Assembly: GCF_019175385.1 (NCBI RefSeq)
Contig: NC_083341.1
Location: 90,112,321-90,176,320, forward strand
DNA: 64,000 bases
Reading direction: 5' to 3'
Source of the DNA: Lycium barbarum
Taxonomy: Eukaryota > Streptophyta > Magnoliopsida > Solanales > Solanaceae
A model generated the notes under the pieces. The model did no database searches, was not told the origin of the DNA, and saw only the letters and a list, made by a program, of their open reading frames with translations. Numbering within the stretch: position 1 is the stretch's first letter; every line of letters begins with the position of its first letter. The translations under genes and the position numbers were made by a program. Below, one piece after another: positions 25,001 through 38,200 of the stretch.

Positions 25001-26868
25001 TCTGATCATTTTCTTTGCCTTAAGGTATGAAATAAACTTACCTTTCGGCGATGCTGTATTACCAGCCCAATTTATAACTGGCTCCCCGGGAAACTGGAAG
25101 CGAACCACCTTATTCTGGCAGTCAAAATTAGTATAACAGGAAGCTAGCCAGTCCATGCCCATAATAACATCAAATTCAGTCATATCTAACTCTACCAGAT
25201 CTGCTTTAGTATCACGACCACATACAATCACAAAACAGTCTTTATAAACCTATTTCGCTACAATAAAGTCCCCTATCGGTGTGGCTACCTCAAATGGCTT
25301 TATAGGTTCAGACATAATACCAATTTTACCGGCAACAAGAGGTGAAATATATGATAAAGTCGAACCTGGATCAATTAATGCATACACAGACTGAGAGAAG
25401 ACCAATAAAGTACCTGTAACGACATTAGGAGATGCCTCCTGATCCTGGCGACTGGCCAAAGCATAAATGTGGTTCGAAGGACCGCTAATACCAGAAGCTC
25501 CGCCACGGCCTCTGCCACGACCCGCTGGTGCCGAAATACCCGGCCCCGTAGGGCGCATAGCCACTGATGAAGATGAAGACCCAGCGGCTGATCCGGTAGG
25601 CTGCGCTGCACCACCCGAACTACCCTTATACGGGCAATCTCTCACAGAATGGCCCTGACGGCCATAAGAAAAGCATGCACCGGTGGCTCTGTAGCACTCT
25701 CCCGTATGGTATCTGCCGCAAAAAGAACACTGAACCCTGGGTGGCCTCATCTGACTAGAACCCCTATCTGTCCGCGAACCTGAAGCCCTGGAGCTCTGGC
25801 CTGCTCCTGAATACCCTGGGCTATCGAATCTGCGACCTGTAGGCTGGGGAGGCGCGTTCTGCGCCGGCTGAGATGAAAATCTGCTAGGCTGCTGCGGCTG
25901 TTGGGGCTGTCTGCCCCGAAAATCTCCAGATGACCTGGCCCTCTTGGGCTGTCTCCGATCCTGGCCCCTGTCAGGCTGGTGTCCTCCTCTGCCCCGATCC
26001 TCCATGCCCTGGGCATGGGCCTGGATACGGGCAATGTCCATACCGGGCTGAGCAGCCAATACTAAGCAGCTATCAACAAAATACCGATCCAGCCCCATAA
26101 TATATCTGTGCATCCGGTCCGCCATAGTAGCCACCACAGTAGGTGCATATCGAGCCAAGGAATCAAACTCCAAACTATAGTCCCGGATACTGCGGCCCTT
26201 CTGCCTCAATAATAAGAATCTATCAGATCTGGCTCGTCGCAACTCTGGGGGCAGAAAATGTCCAAGAAATGCCTGAGAAAAATCGCCCCAAACTGCTGGA
26301 GGAGAGCCGCCCCCCTAGATAGCCCCCATGACTCGTACCAGTTTGCCGCCACATCATATAACCGGTACGAAGCTAACGCGACTGACTCTGTCTCGGAAGC
26401 ATTAATCAAATCTAGAGTGCGTCGCATCTTCCTGATAAACTCCTCAGGATCCTCCTCGGGCTTTGTCCCGAAGAACTCTGGAGGGTTACAAGTCAAAAAC
26501 TCACGGCCTCTCGAACTATCACGCCTGACTGCCCTGTCACCTCCCAGTCCATGCCCCTGAACCTGCCCTGCCACGAGTCTCGTCAGCAACTGGACTGCCT
26601 CCCTCATAGACTGATCCTCAGTGCCTGGCCGTAGAGCTGGAGGCTCAGGTACTGGAACTGCGGGAGCTGGCGGTGGAGCTGCCCCCCGATCTGCGGCTGC
26701 GGCCGCCCCAATCTCCTCCACGAGTGGCGGTGTAGACGAACCCTCTGTCTCGGGCAAAGTCCCCGGAGCAATATGTGCCTGGGCCCTGGTAATCCTCTGG
26801 ACCCGGCTAGTCTCTCCCAAGGCTGCTGACTTGGCCTTTTGGGCCGTTGTTGCATTTTTTGGAGGCAT
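22001..26868 (-). pseudogene. gag-pol copy 1 of the inner tandem (heavily interrupted)
   Basis: Same polyprotein as copy 2, from MPPKNATTAQ (ATG at 26868) to the stop at 22001. It is broken by a one-base deletion in gag near 26312 and in-frame stops at 25250, 24653, 23846, 23723 and 22448. Where copy 2 gives the original codon, most stops are CAG-to-TAG type. Identifiable parts: gag core, zinc knuckles (the second has Tyr for Cys at 25664-25666), protease ([13 protein letters not shown]), RT with FIGDIL (Gly codon 24365-24367), RNase H ([10 protein letters not shown]), integrase (MDFITGL, ISDRG, AERTIQTL) and the chromodomain-like end (ILDRQVRRLRNKDVASVKV, then EEMTWEAEEEMKKKYPQLF). The integrase zinc finger has CPNY for CPNC, another Cys-to-Tyr change. 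Non-functional. Confidence 0.95.
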
Positions 26869-27071
26869 ATCTGCAAACATAGCCACTCGTTAGGGAGGGG
26901 TCATCCTGATAACACAGCTCTATCGCACGATCTAAGACAGAAAGAAGGGTAGTATCCTAAATGCCCTGTAGCCTCCTATTTATAGGCGTGGTGCACAACA
27001 CACCGATAAACAAGACTCTACTAGACACGGTCTGTGGAAATTCTGAGGACGAACTGCTTTGATACCACTTT
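26869..27071 (-). other. Leader and primer-binding site, inner copy 1
   Basis: Noncoding leader between gag and LTR 2. The primer site TGGTATCAAAGC on the minus strand is at 27056-27067, one mismatch from the initiator-tRNA-Met-type sequence, four bases from the LTR edge. Confidence 0.8.
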
Positions 27072-30000
27072 TGTCACGACCCAACCCCGTGGGCCGCGAC
27101 CTGTGCCATAGCTGGGCACCTATACGTACCCGATACCCAAATTAGCATATTATCAGAATAATAATATAATAATAACATTAGTGGATGCTACAGAATTTAG
27201 CAGAAGAGCAGACTTGGCACACAGAAGCCGATAAGGCTGTCATATAACAAAACATCCCAAACATATGTACAGAACCCACACAGATGTATCCACAGACCTC
27301 TACAGAACATATCGCAATCATAAGACGGGACAGGGCCCCGTCATACCCTGAACAAAGTACATATCCAGATAGCAGTAACACACTGTACCAAAAGATGGGC
27401 TCTGTAGAAGAGAGCGCCCCAAAATAGCAGAAATGGGATCCTAAACGTGCGGATCAGCAAACCTGTCGTCCGTACCTGCGCGGCATGAAAACGCAGCCCC
27501 CGAAAAAAGGGGGTCAGTACGAAATATGTACTGAATATGTAAAGTGGAATCACAGAAGTCAAATCATAATGATTACAGAAAATGGGTACAAAATCCAGAG
27601 TGTCAAATGCATATTTCCAAATCAGACAGAATGTGTACAGAAACATATGTCATATCATATCATATCCGGCCCTGCCACGGGACTCGGCAGACAGAATGTG
27701 GCCACCCTCCCGACGCTGGTGCCACTATACAGAGGAATCAGAAAAAGGGGCGTGGCCACGTATCATATAATGTCATATCAAAATGGCCATAACAGATCAG
27801 ATCAGAATAGGCGGACATGGCACATCATACACCACAGACCCATGTACGCGTATACCTGCCCCCTCACATCGGGACGCGGCGAACAATGCAGAGAATTACG
27901 CTTGACAACATATCCTGGCCCGGGCTCAGTGTGGGAAACATTGGGACATCCACGAATGGAGTAGTGAGAGACTAATGCAATTTAAAAATATCATAAATAG
28001 TTTCAAAGACTCGATGAAGCGTATCAAAGCCAAACAAATCCAATGGAGTCGGACGGAATCAGAACTAATACAATTCGGATATCATAATAATTTACAGGAA
28101 TATAACCTTCCTGAAGTCATTCCGAGTGTCAAAATAATTTATAAGATTTAATAGAATATTTAAAATAATATTCTTTAAGCGATTAGTAAGGTAATCAAAA
28201 CATTTCTTTCAAAAATCGCTTAAAAAGTAAGCTTTAGCATATTAGGGGCAAAACCGGAAATAGTGGGCCCGCCTCGGGACAAATAAGGCGGCGGGCTCAA
28301 ATTATGCCCTCTAAGCTTATGGTATCACCTAAAAAGGTTATACAGACATTCTATGACTTTCCAAGTAATTTGGAGCAAAGTTGCATAATTTCAAGAAATA
28401 GCGTATCAAAGATGGTTCAATTCTACTGAAGGAAAAACTGAAATTTTGTCTTGCGGATTCCGAGGGCCAAGAGGTCCTTCGAGGCCCGGATCCGACTCTA
28501 ACACACTAAGGGCATGCCAAGGGAAGAATTGGGTTTGCTTTACATACCTTTCACGCTCCTTAAGCCTGTCCAAACTCACTTCCCGTTTCGTCGAAAAACT
28601 GCAATTGGTCAAGTTTACCAATTGTGAGTTATTAATGCCATTATTACAACTTTAATCATATTTGGCTACCGAAATTTCGGCAGCACTTCCCCTATACATA
28701 TGGCACCCCGAGAATTCAACTCGGCTAGAAATCATCAACAACAACCCAAACGACGACATTAACATCAACAAAGAACATTAAGAACACAAATATCCTTCAA
28801 CAAGACATTTTTCTCACAAGTTGACATAACCTTCATTTCAATCCAAACTTTCACTAATATCAATAATTTCACATTCATCAACAATCAAGATCATCACCAT
28901 ATAGTTCTAGATACATTTCATATCGATTGCCTTAAGATATACACTTGATATACATAATATACAATTGTCCGCCAAAGTCTTAACTTATGCAAAACATCAA
29001 ATCTTTGGCATGCAATTCCATAACAAGTTTCCAACTTCCAAATTCATCAATGATTATCACCATTAACAACCAAACAACTTCATTTCCTTAATGTCGGAAA
29101 ATCATACTAAAACGACATAAATTTCTACATTCCAATTCAATACAAACTTATATCATTCTAACTTCATTTCTATGCCAAGCATTACAACAACACTCCAATA
29201 CACTAAACAAACTTAATCAATTCCACTCCATAGCCAACATACCACACGGCCATATGCTTATTTTTCCATATCAACTAAATTCATCCAACTTTCAATTCCC
29301 ACATGCATTTCATCACAATCATAACTAGAATATAACATAAATTCAATACAATTTGGCTATACAACATGCATATACACACGGCTACAAGCCATATACCAAA
29401 CCCACATTGCAAACTTCCATTTCTTCATACAATCAACACATTTCCATATACTACAACACAATCAAAACTTCACAACACAATAAAAAGGTAGAAATTCATA
29501 CCTTTTCTTCAAGTTTCCTTCACTTGGAGATGTAGTCACTTTGATGATTCTAATGCTCCCCACTCCAATCCAACTATACCAAGTTACAAAGGAACCTTGA
29601 CTTAGTAGGAAATCAACAAGAAATAAATTTTTGAAGCAAGATTTTGGTACCTAGTTTTTCCTAGCAAACCCGAAACCCTCTTCTTTCTCCTCTTCTATTT
29701 TTTTGTTCTTGGTTATCTCCTTTCATACTTATCATAGTCTTCAATTATATAAGTATTGAAGTGCTTGGTCACATGACCAAGCACATGACCCATAAAATGG
29801 GCTTGGACCAAGCCAAAGTGGCCGGCCAAGCACCCCATTTTGGGCCTCACTTTGCTTCAATTATTTTTTGAGCCCAATACTTATGGATCACATTTTGTAA
29901 TTCCCGAAACTAATTTCCAAAATTCCAAAATTACCCTTAACCTTGTCCCACACTTTCATGACTCTATTCTTTCATGCATAACTCCTATGTTCAACAAAAT

Positions 30001-30076
30001 ATCAAATTGATCTTATATCTCAAGAATCCAATGTAATTCAAGTCTTTCCAAACGTGTGAAAACACGGGTCATAACA
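27072..30076 (-). repeat. LTR 2 of the inner tandem (shared middle LTR)
   Basis: About 3.0 kb, nearly identical to LTRs 1 and 3. It is bounded on the left by the primer site of copy 1 and on the right by the polypurine tract of copy 2, so it serves both units. It has no target duplication of its own. Several single-base states (for example GTAAAGTGGAATC at 27538) are shared with LTR 1 against LTR 3. Confidence 0.95.
27476..27534 (-). promoter_or_regulatory. Three-stem-loop cassette in LTR 2
   Basis: Same arms as in LTR 1: CTGCG/CGCAG, CCCCC/GGGGG, TCAGTAC/GTACTGA. Confidence 0.6.
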
Positions 30077-33000
30077 TCCTCCCCCCCTTTAGAACATTCG
30101 TCCTCGAATGTAAAATTAATCTTACAGGGTTGGAAAATACTTTGGGGGAGTTCATGCTTACAAACAACACATAGGACATACGATTGACATTGAAATGAAA
30201 TTAAGCAGGATTTAAGGTTACCTGTGGGCATAGGGAACAATTGAGGATATTTCTTCTTCATTTCCTCTTCGGCCTCCCATGTCATTTCCTCCCTATTATC
30301 GTTCCGCCACAGTACCTTAACAGAGGCTACGTCTTTATTCCGGAGCCTTCTTACCTGACGATCCAAAATAGATATGGGCTGTTCCTCGTACGATAGTTGC
30401 TCCGTCACCTGAATATCATCCGCAGGGAAAATTCTGGAAGGGTCACCAATGCATCTGCGAAGCATAGAGACATGGAATACCGGATGTACCGCTTCCAAAT
30501 CAGATGGCAAATCTAACTCATAGGCGACATTTCCAACCTTCTGAACAATCTGATAAGGCCCAATATAACGCGGACTGAGCTTACCCTTTCTGCCGAACCG
30601 CATCACGCCTTTCATAGGCGATACCTTCAGAAATACCCAATCGCCTACCTGAAACTCCAACGGTTGACGCCGTTTATCTGCGTATGATTTCTGTCGACTC
30701 TGGGCTGCCAACAGTCGCTCTCGAATAGGTTTCACCTTGTCCACGGCCTGCTGGACCATATCTGGGCCAATCAACTCTGTCTCGCCAATATCAAACCAGC
30801 CGATCGGCAATCTGCACTTCCTGCCATATAAAGCCTCGTACGGAGCCATCTGGATGCTGGAATGGTAACTGTTATTATATGCAAACTCAATCAACGGCAG
30901 GTGATCATCCCAGCTGCCTCTGAAATCAATAACGCAGGCCCGCAACATATCCCCCAGCGTCTGTATAGTGCGCTCGGCCTGCCCGTCGCTCTGAGGATGA
31001 AATGCGGTGCTCAGACTCACCTGAGTCCCTAGTCCCTCCTGAAAAGATCTCTAGAAATGCGCCGTAAACTGGGCGCCTCTGTCAGAAATAATAGATATAG
31101 GAACTCTGTGAAGCTTCACAATCTCCTTAATATAGAGCCTGGCATAATCCTCGGCGGAATAAGTAGCCCTGACGGGAAGAAAATGGGCTGATTTCGTCAG
31201 CCTATCAACAACGACCCAGATGGAATCATACTTCCGTGGAGTGCGAGGCAAACCTGTAATGAAGTCCATATTAATAACCTCCCACTTCCAAGTCGGGATT
31301 TCTATCTCCTGCAGCAGTCCACCCAGTTTCTGGTGCTCAATCTTGACCTGCTGACAATTAGGGCACTGGGCGACGAACTCTGCAACATCCCGCTTCATAC
31401 CGTCCCACCAGTATAAGCATCGAAGATCATGGTACATCTTCGTAGACCCAGAATGGACCGAATAGCGAGCATAATGTGCCTCGCTCATAACCTGCTGCCG
31501 AAGGCCTGCAATATCAGGTACACACAACCTGCCTCTGTGTAACAAAGTACCGTCCGGTGAAAACTCGAACGGAGTCCTCTCCTTATCATAGGCTGTGTCC
31601 CTGTACCGAGCTAAGACAGGATCCTCATACTGACGCCGCTTAATATCGTCCCTGATGGACGACTCAGAAACCTCTCGAACAGAAATCTGGGTATCTCCAG
31701 AATCGGCCAGACGAACCCCGAGACTAGCCAACTGCTGAATATCACGGGCTATCTCTCTCCTGTCTGGCTGTAAGTCGGCCAAACTGCACATCGACTTCCG
31801 ACTGAGCGCATCTGCAACAACATTAGCCTTACCCGGATGATACAGAATATCCACGTCATAATCTTTCAGAAGCTCCAGCCACCTCCGCTGCCGCAAATTA
31901 AGCTCTCTCTGTCTGAAAATATACTGGACACTCTTATGATCAGTATAGATATCCACATGAACGCCATATAAATAGTGTCTCCATATCTTCAGAGCATGAA
32001 TTACCGCTGCGAGCTCCAGATCGTGGGTAGGATAATTCTTTTCATGCTTTTTGAGCTCCCGGGAAGCATACGCTATAACTCTGCCGTGCTGCATCAATAC
32101 ACAGCCTAACCCCATACCAGAAGCGTCACAATAAATAACATACCCGTCCGGTCCCTCTGAAAGAGTCAGAAGTGGGGCTGAAGTCAGCTTCTCCTTCAGC
32201 AACTGGAAGCTCCGTTCACAAGCGTCAGACCACTGGAACTTAGCTCGCTTCTGAGTCAGCCTTGTCAAAGGCGCTGAAATCGAAGAAAACTTCTCCACAA
32301 ATCTCCTGTAATAACCTGCTAACCCCAGGAAACTGCGTACCTCTGTGGGCGTCGTAGGTCTGGGCCAATTCTTCACGGCCTCAATCTTCTGTGTGTCCAC
32401 CCGGACACCATCAGCTGCAATAATATGCCCCAAGAAAGCCACTGAAGACAGCCAGAATTCACACTTAGAAAATTTGGCATATAATTTCTGATGCCGGAGT
32501 ACCCCTAATACCGATCTCAGATGATCTGCGTGCTCCGCCTCAGACCGAGAATAAACCAGGATATCACCAATGAATACAATTACAAACATATCCAAGAATG
32601 GCCTGAATACCCGGTTCATCAAATCCATGAATACTGCGGGAGCATTAGTAAGCCCAAAAGACATAACCCTGAACTCATAATGCCCATATCGGGTCCGAAA
32701 AGCTGTCTTAGGGATATCGTCCTCTCGTACTCGTACCTGGTGGTAGCCGAATCGAAGATCTATCTTCGAAAAACACTTAGCGCCCTGCAGCTGATCAAAC
32801 AAATCATCAATCCTGGGGAGGGGGTATTTATTCTTTATAGTTACCTTATTCAGCTGCCGATAATCAATACACATACGCAGCGACCCGTCTTTCTTATGCA
32901 CAAATAATACCGAGGCTCCCCAAGGCGAAGTACTGGGTCTGATGAAACCCTTATCCAACAAATCTTTCAGCTGCTCCTTCAACTCCTTTAATTCTGCAGG

Positions 33001-35070
33001 CGCCATTCTGTACGGAGGAATAGAGATAGGCTGAGTGTCTGGGAGTAAGTCAATAGAGAAGTCTATCTCTCGCTCTGGAGGAAGACCTGGAAGCACGTCG
33101 GGGAAAACAGCTGGAAACTCATTAACCACGGGGACTGACTGAAGTGTCGGCATCTCGGCGTCCAAGGCTTGCACCCGAACCAGATGATAGATATAACCCT
33201 TTCTGATCATTTTCTTTGCCTTAAGGTATGAAATAAACTTACCTTTCGGCGATGCTGTATTACCAGCCCAATTTATAACTGGCTCCCCGGGAAACTGGAA
33301 GCGAACCACCTTATTCTGGCAGTCAACATTAGTATAACAGGAAGCTAGCCAGTCCATGCCCATAATAACATCAAATTCAGTCATATCTAACTCTACCAGA
33401 TCTGCCTTAGTATCACGGCCACATACAATCACAGAACAGTCTTTATAAACCTGTTTCGCTATAATAAAGTCCCCTATCGGTGTGGCTACCTCAAATGGCT
33501 TTATAGGTTCAGACATAATACGAATTTTACCGGCAACAAGAGGTGAAATATATGATAAAGTCGAACCTGGATCAATTAATGCATACACAGACTGAGAGAA
33601 GACCAATAAAGTACCTGTAACGACATTAGGAGATACCTCCTGATCCTGGCGACTGGCCAAAGCATAAATGTGGTTCGAAGGACCGCTAATACCAGAAGCT
33701 CCACCACGGCCTCTGCCACGACCCGCTGGTGCCGAAATACCCTGCCCCGTAGGGCGCATAGCCACTGACGAAGATGAAGACCCAGCGGCTGATCCGGTAG
33801 GCTGCGCTGCACTACCCGAACTACCCTTATACGGGCAATCTCTCACAGAATGGCCCTGACGGCCATAAGAAAAGCATGCACCGGTGGCTCTGTAGCACTC
33901 TCCCGTATGGTATCTGCCGCAAAAAGAACACTGAACCCTGGGTGGCCTCATCTGACCAGAACCCCTATCTGTCCGCGAACCTGAAGCCCTGGAGCTCTGG
34001 CCTGCTCCTGAATACCCTGGGCTATCGAATCTGCGACCTGTAGGTTGGGGAGGCGCGCTCTGCGCCGGCTGAGATGAAAATCTGCTAGGCTGCTGCGGCT
34101 GTTGGGGCTGTCTGCCCCGAAAATCTCCAGATGACCTGGCCCTCTTGGGCTGTCTCCGATCCTGGCCCCTGTCAGGCTGGTGTCCTCCTCTGCCCCGATC
34201 CTCCATGCCCTGGGCATGGGCCTGGATACGGGCAATGTCCATACCGGGCTGAGCAGCCAATACTAAGCAGCTATCAACAAAATACCGATCCAGCCCCATA
34301 ATATATCTGTGCATCCGGTCCGCCATAGTAGCCACCACAGTAGGTGCATATCGGGCCAAGGAATCAAACTCCAAACTATAGTCTCGGATACTGCGGCCCT
34401 TCTGCCTCAATAATAAGAATCTATCAGATCTGGCTCGTCGCAACTCTGGGGGCAGAAAATGTCCAAGAAATGCCTGAGAAAAATCGCCCCAAACTGCTGG
34501 AGGAGCACCGTCCCCCCTGGATAGCCCCCATGACTCGTACCAGTTTGCCGCCACATCATATAACCGGTACGAAGCTAACGCGACTGACTCTGTCTCGGAA
34601 GCATTAATCAAATCTAGAGTGCGTCGCATCTTCCTGATAAACTCCATAGGATCCTCCTCGGGCTTTGTCCCGAAGAACTCTGGAGGGTTACAAGTCAAAA
34701 ACTCACGGGCTCTCGAACTATCACGCCTGACTGCTCGGTCACCTCCCAGTCCATGCCCCTGAACCTGCCCTGCCACGAGTCTCGTCAGCAACTGGACTGC
34801 CTCCCTCATAGACTGATCCTCAGTGCCTGGCCGTGGAGCTGGAGGCTCAGGTACTGGAACTGTGGGAGCTGGCGGTGGAGCCGCCCCCCGATCTGCGGCT
34901 GCGGCCGCCCCAATCTCCTCCACGAGTGGCGGTGTAGACGAACCCTCTGTCTGTGGCAAAGTCCCCGGAGCAATATGTGCCTGGGTCTTGGTAATCCTCT
35001 GGACCCGGCTAGTCTCTCCCAAGGCTGCTGACTTGGCCTTTTGGGCCGCTGTTGCATTTTTTGGAGGCAT
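30013..35070 (-). pseudogene. gag-pol copy 2 of the inner tandem (near-intact polyprotein, one amber stop)
   Basis: From ATG 35070 ([10 protein letters not shown]) one frame runs about 1,339 codons to a TAG at 31051-31053, where copy 1 has Trp (AHFWRS), then continues from 31050. Approximate residues: gag core 115-290; zinc knuckles 381-414; protease Asp 500 (LIDPGST); RT 715-890; RNase H 970-1055; integrase zinc finger 1195-1245 and core from 1265 (Asp in MDF and in SDRG, Glu in AERTIQTL after the stop); chromodomain-like end. Two lesions fall in key motifs: residue 402 is Tyr where the second knuckle needs Cys, and the RT motif is FIGD, with Gly (residue 835) for the first catalytic Asp. 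A one-base insertion near 30208 removes the natural stop (equivalent to 30201), so the frame runs through the polypurine tract into LTR 2 and ends at 30013. Gag and pol share one frame, as in this clade. Protein function is unlikely. Confidence 0.95.
30077..30110 (-). promoter_or_regulatory. Polypurine tract and adjacent hairpin, inner copy 2
   Basis: Same arrangement as in copy 1: purine tract 30077-30090, hairpin arms CATTCG 30095-30100 and CGAATG 30105-30110. Confidence 0.8.
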
Positions 35071-35273
35071 ATCTGCAAACATAGCCACTCGTTAGGGAGG
35101 GGTCATCCTGATAACACAGCTCTATCGCACGATCTAAGACATAAAGAAGGGTAGTATCCTAAATGCCCTGTAGCCTCCTGTTTATAGGCGTGGTGCACAA
35201 CACACCGATAAACAAGACTCTACTAGACACGGTCTGTGGACATTCTGAGGACGAACTGCTTTGATACCACTTT
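35071..35273 (-). other. Leader and primer-binding site, inner copy 2
   Basis: Noncoding leader. TGGTATCAAAGC on the minus strand at 35258-35269, four bases from LTR 3. TTTGCAG lies two bases before the gag ATG on the minus strand, a possible splice acceptor (see findings). Confidence 0.8.
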
Positions 35274-38200
35274 TGTCACGACCCAACCCCGTGGGCCGCG
35301 ACCAGTGCCCTAGCTGGGCACCTATACGTACCCGATACCCAAATTAGCATATTATCAGAATAATAATATAATAATAACATTAGTGGATGCTACAGAATTT
35401 AGCAGAAGAGCAGACTTGGCACACAGAAGCCGATAAGGCTGTCATATAACAAAACATCCCAAACATATGTACAGAACCCACACAGATGTATCCACAGACC
35501 TCTACAGAATATATCGCAATCATAAGACGGGACAGGGCCCCGTCATACCCTGAACAAAGTACATATCCAGATAGCAGTGACAGACTGTACCAAAAGATGG
35601 GCTCTGTAGAAGAGAGCGCCCCAAAATAGCAGAAATGGGATCCTAAACGTGCGGATCAGCAAACCTGTCGTCCGTACCTGCACGGCATGAAAACGCAGCC
35701 CCCGAAGAAAGGGGGTCAGTACGAAATATGTACTGAATATGTAAACCAGAATCACAGAAGTCAAATCATAATGATTACAGAAAATGGGTACAAAATCCAG
35801 AGTGTCAAATGCATATTTCCAAATCAGACAGAATGTGTACAGAAACATATGTCATATCATATCATATCCGGTCCCTGCCACGGGACTCGGCAGACAGAAT
35901 GTGGCCACCCTCCCGACGCTGGTGCCACTATACAGAGGAATCAGAAAAAGGGGCGTGGCCCCGTATCATATAATGTCATATCAAAATGGCCATAACAGAT
36001 CAGATCAGAATAGGCGGACATGGCACATCATACTCCACAGACCCATGTACGCGTATACCTGCCCCCTCACATCGGGACGCGGCGAACAATGCATAGAATT
36101 ACGCTTGACAACATATCCTGGCCCGGGCTCAGTGTGGGAAACATTGGGACATCCACGAATGGAGTAGTGAGAGACTAATGCAATTTAAAAATATCATAAA
36201 TGGTTTCAAAGACTCGATGAAGCGTATCAAAGCCAAACAAATCCAATGGAGTCGGACGGAATCAGAACTAATACAATTCGGATATCATAATAATTTACAG
36301 GAATATAACCTTCCTGAAGTCATTCCGAGTGTCAAAATAATTTATAAGATTTAATAGAATATTTAAAATAATATTCTTTAAGCGATTAGTAAGGTAATCA
36401 AAACATTTCTTTCAAAAATCGCTTAAAAAGTAAGCTTTAGCATATTAGGGGCAAAACCGGAAATAGTGGGCCCGCCTCGGGACAAATAAGGCGGCGGGCT
36501 CAAATTATGCCCTCTAAGCTTATGGTATCACCTAAAAAGGTTATACAGACATTCTATGACTTTCCAAGTAATTTGGAGCAAAGTTGCATAATTTCAAGAA
36601 ATAGCGTATCAAAGATGGTTCAATTCTACTGAAGGAAAAACTGAAATTTTGTCTTGCGGATTCCGAGGGCCAAGAGGTCCTTCGAGGCCCGGATCCGACT
36701 CTAACACACTAAGGGCATGCCAAGGGAAGAATTGGGTTTGCTTTACATACCTTTCACGCTCCTTAAGCCTTTCCAAACTCACTTCCCGTTTCGTCGAAAA
36801 ACTGCAATTGGTCAAGTTTACCAATTGTGAGTTATTAATGCCATTATTACAACTTTAATCATATTTGGCTACCGAAATTTCGGCAGCACTTCCCCTATAC
36901 ATATGCCACCCCGAGAATTCAACTCGGCTAGAAATCATCAACAACAACCCAAACGACGACATTAACATCAACAAAGAACATTAAGAACACAAATATCCTT
37001 CAACAAGACATTTTTCTCACAAGTTGACATAACCTTCATTTCAATCCAAACTTTCACTAATATCAATAATTTCACATTCATCAACAATCAAGATCATCAC
37101 CATATAGTTCTAGATACATTTCATATCGATTGCCTTAAGATATACACTTGTTATACATAATATACAATTGTCCGCCAAAGTCTTAACTTATGCAAAACAC
37201 CAAATCTTTGGCATGCAATTCCATAACAAGTTTCCAACTTCCAAATTCATCAATGATTATCACCATTAACAACCAAACAACTTCATTTCCTTAATGTCGG
37301 AAAATCATACTAAAACGACATAAGTTTCTACATTCCAATTCAATACAAACTTATATCATTCTAACTTCATTTCTATGCCAAGCATTACAACAACACTCCA
37401 ATACACTAAACAAACTTAATCAATTCCACTCCATAGCCAACATACCACACGGCCATATGCTTATTTTTCCATATCAACTAAATTCATCCAACTTTCAATT
37501 CCCACATGCATTTCATCACAATCATAACTAGAATATAACATAAATTCAATACAATTTGGCTATACAACATGCATATACACACGGCTACAAGCCATATACC
37601 AAACCCACATTGCAAACTTCCATTTCTTCATACAATCAACACATTTCCATATACTACAACACAATCAAAACTTCACAACACAATAAAAAGGTAGAAATTC
37701 ATACCTTTTCTTCAAGTTTCCTTCACTTGGAGATGTAGTCACTTTGATGATTCTAATGCTCCCCACTCCAATCCAACTATACCAAGTTACAAAGGAACCT
37801 TGACTTAGTAGGAAATCAACAAGAAATAAATTTTTGAAGCAAGATTTTTGGTACCTATTTTTTCCTAGCAAACCCGAAACCCTCTTCTTTCTCCTCTTCC
37901 ATTTTTTTGTTCTTGGTTATCTCCTTTCATACTTATCATAGTCTTCAATTATATAAGTATTGAAGTGCTTGGTCACATGACCAAGCACATGACCCATAAA
38001 ATGGGCTTGGACCAAGCCAAAGTGGCCGGCCAAGCACCCCATTTTGGGCCTCACTTTGCTTCAATTATTTTTTGAGCCCAATACTTATGGATCACATTTT
38101 GTAATTCCCGAAACTAATTTCCAAAATTCCAAAATTACCCTTAACCTTGTCCCGCACTTTCATGACTCTATTCTTTCATGCATAACTCCTATGTTCAACA

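Noticed and set aside
25375..25614. Additional ORFs overlapping gag-pol (also 25747-26034, 26604-26893, 24320-24706, 32521-32907, 34806-35095)
   Set aside because: They are alternate-frame shadows of the GC-rich gag or of RT, duplicated at the same offset in the other tandem copy, with no independent start context.
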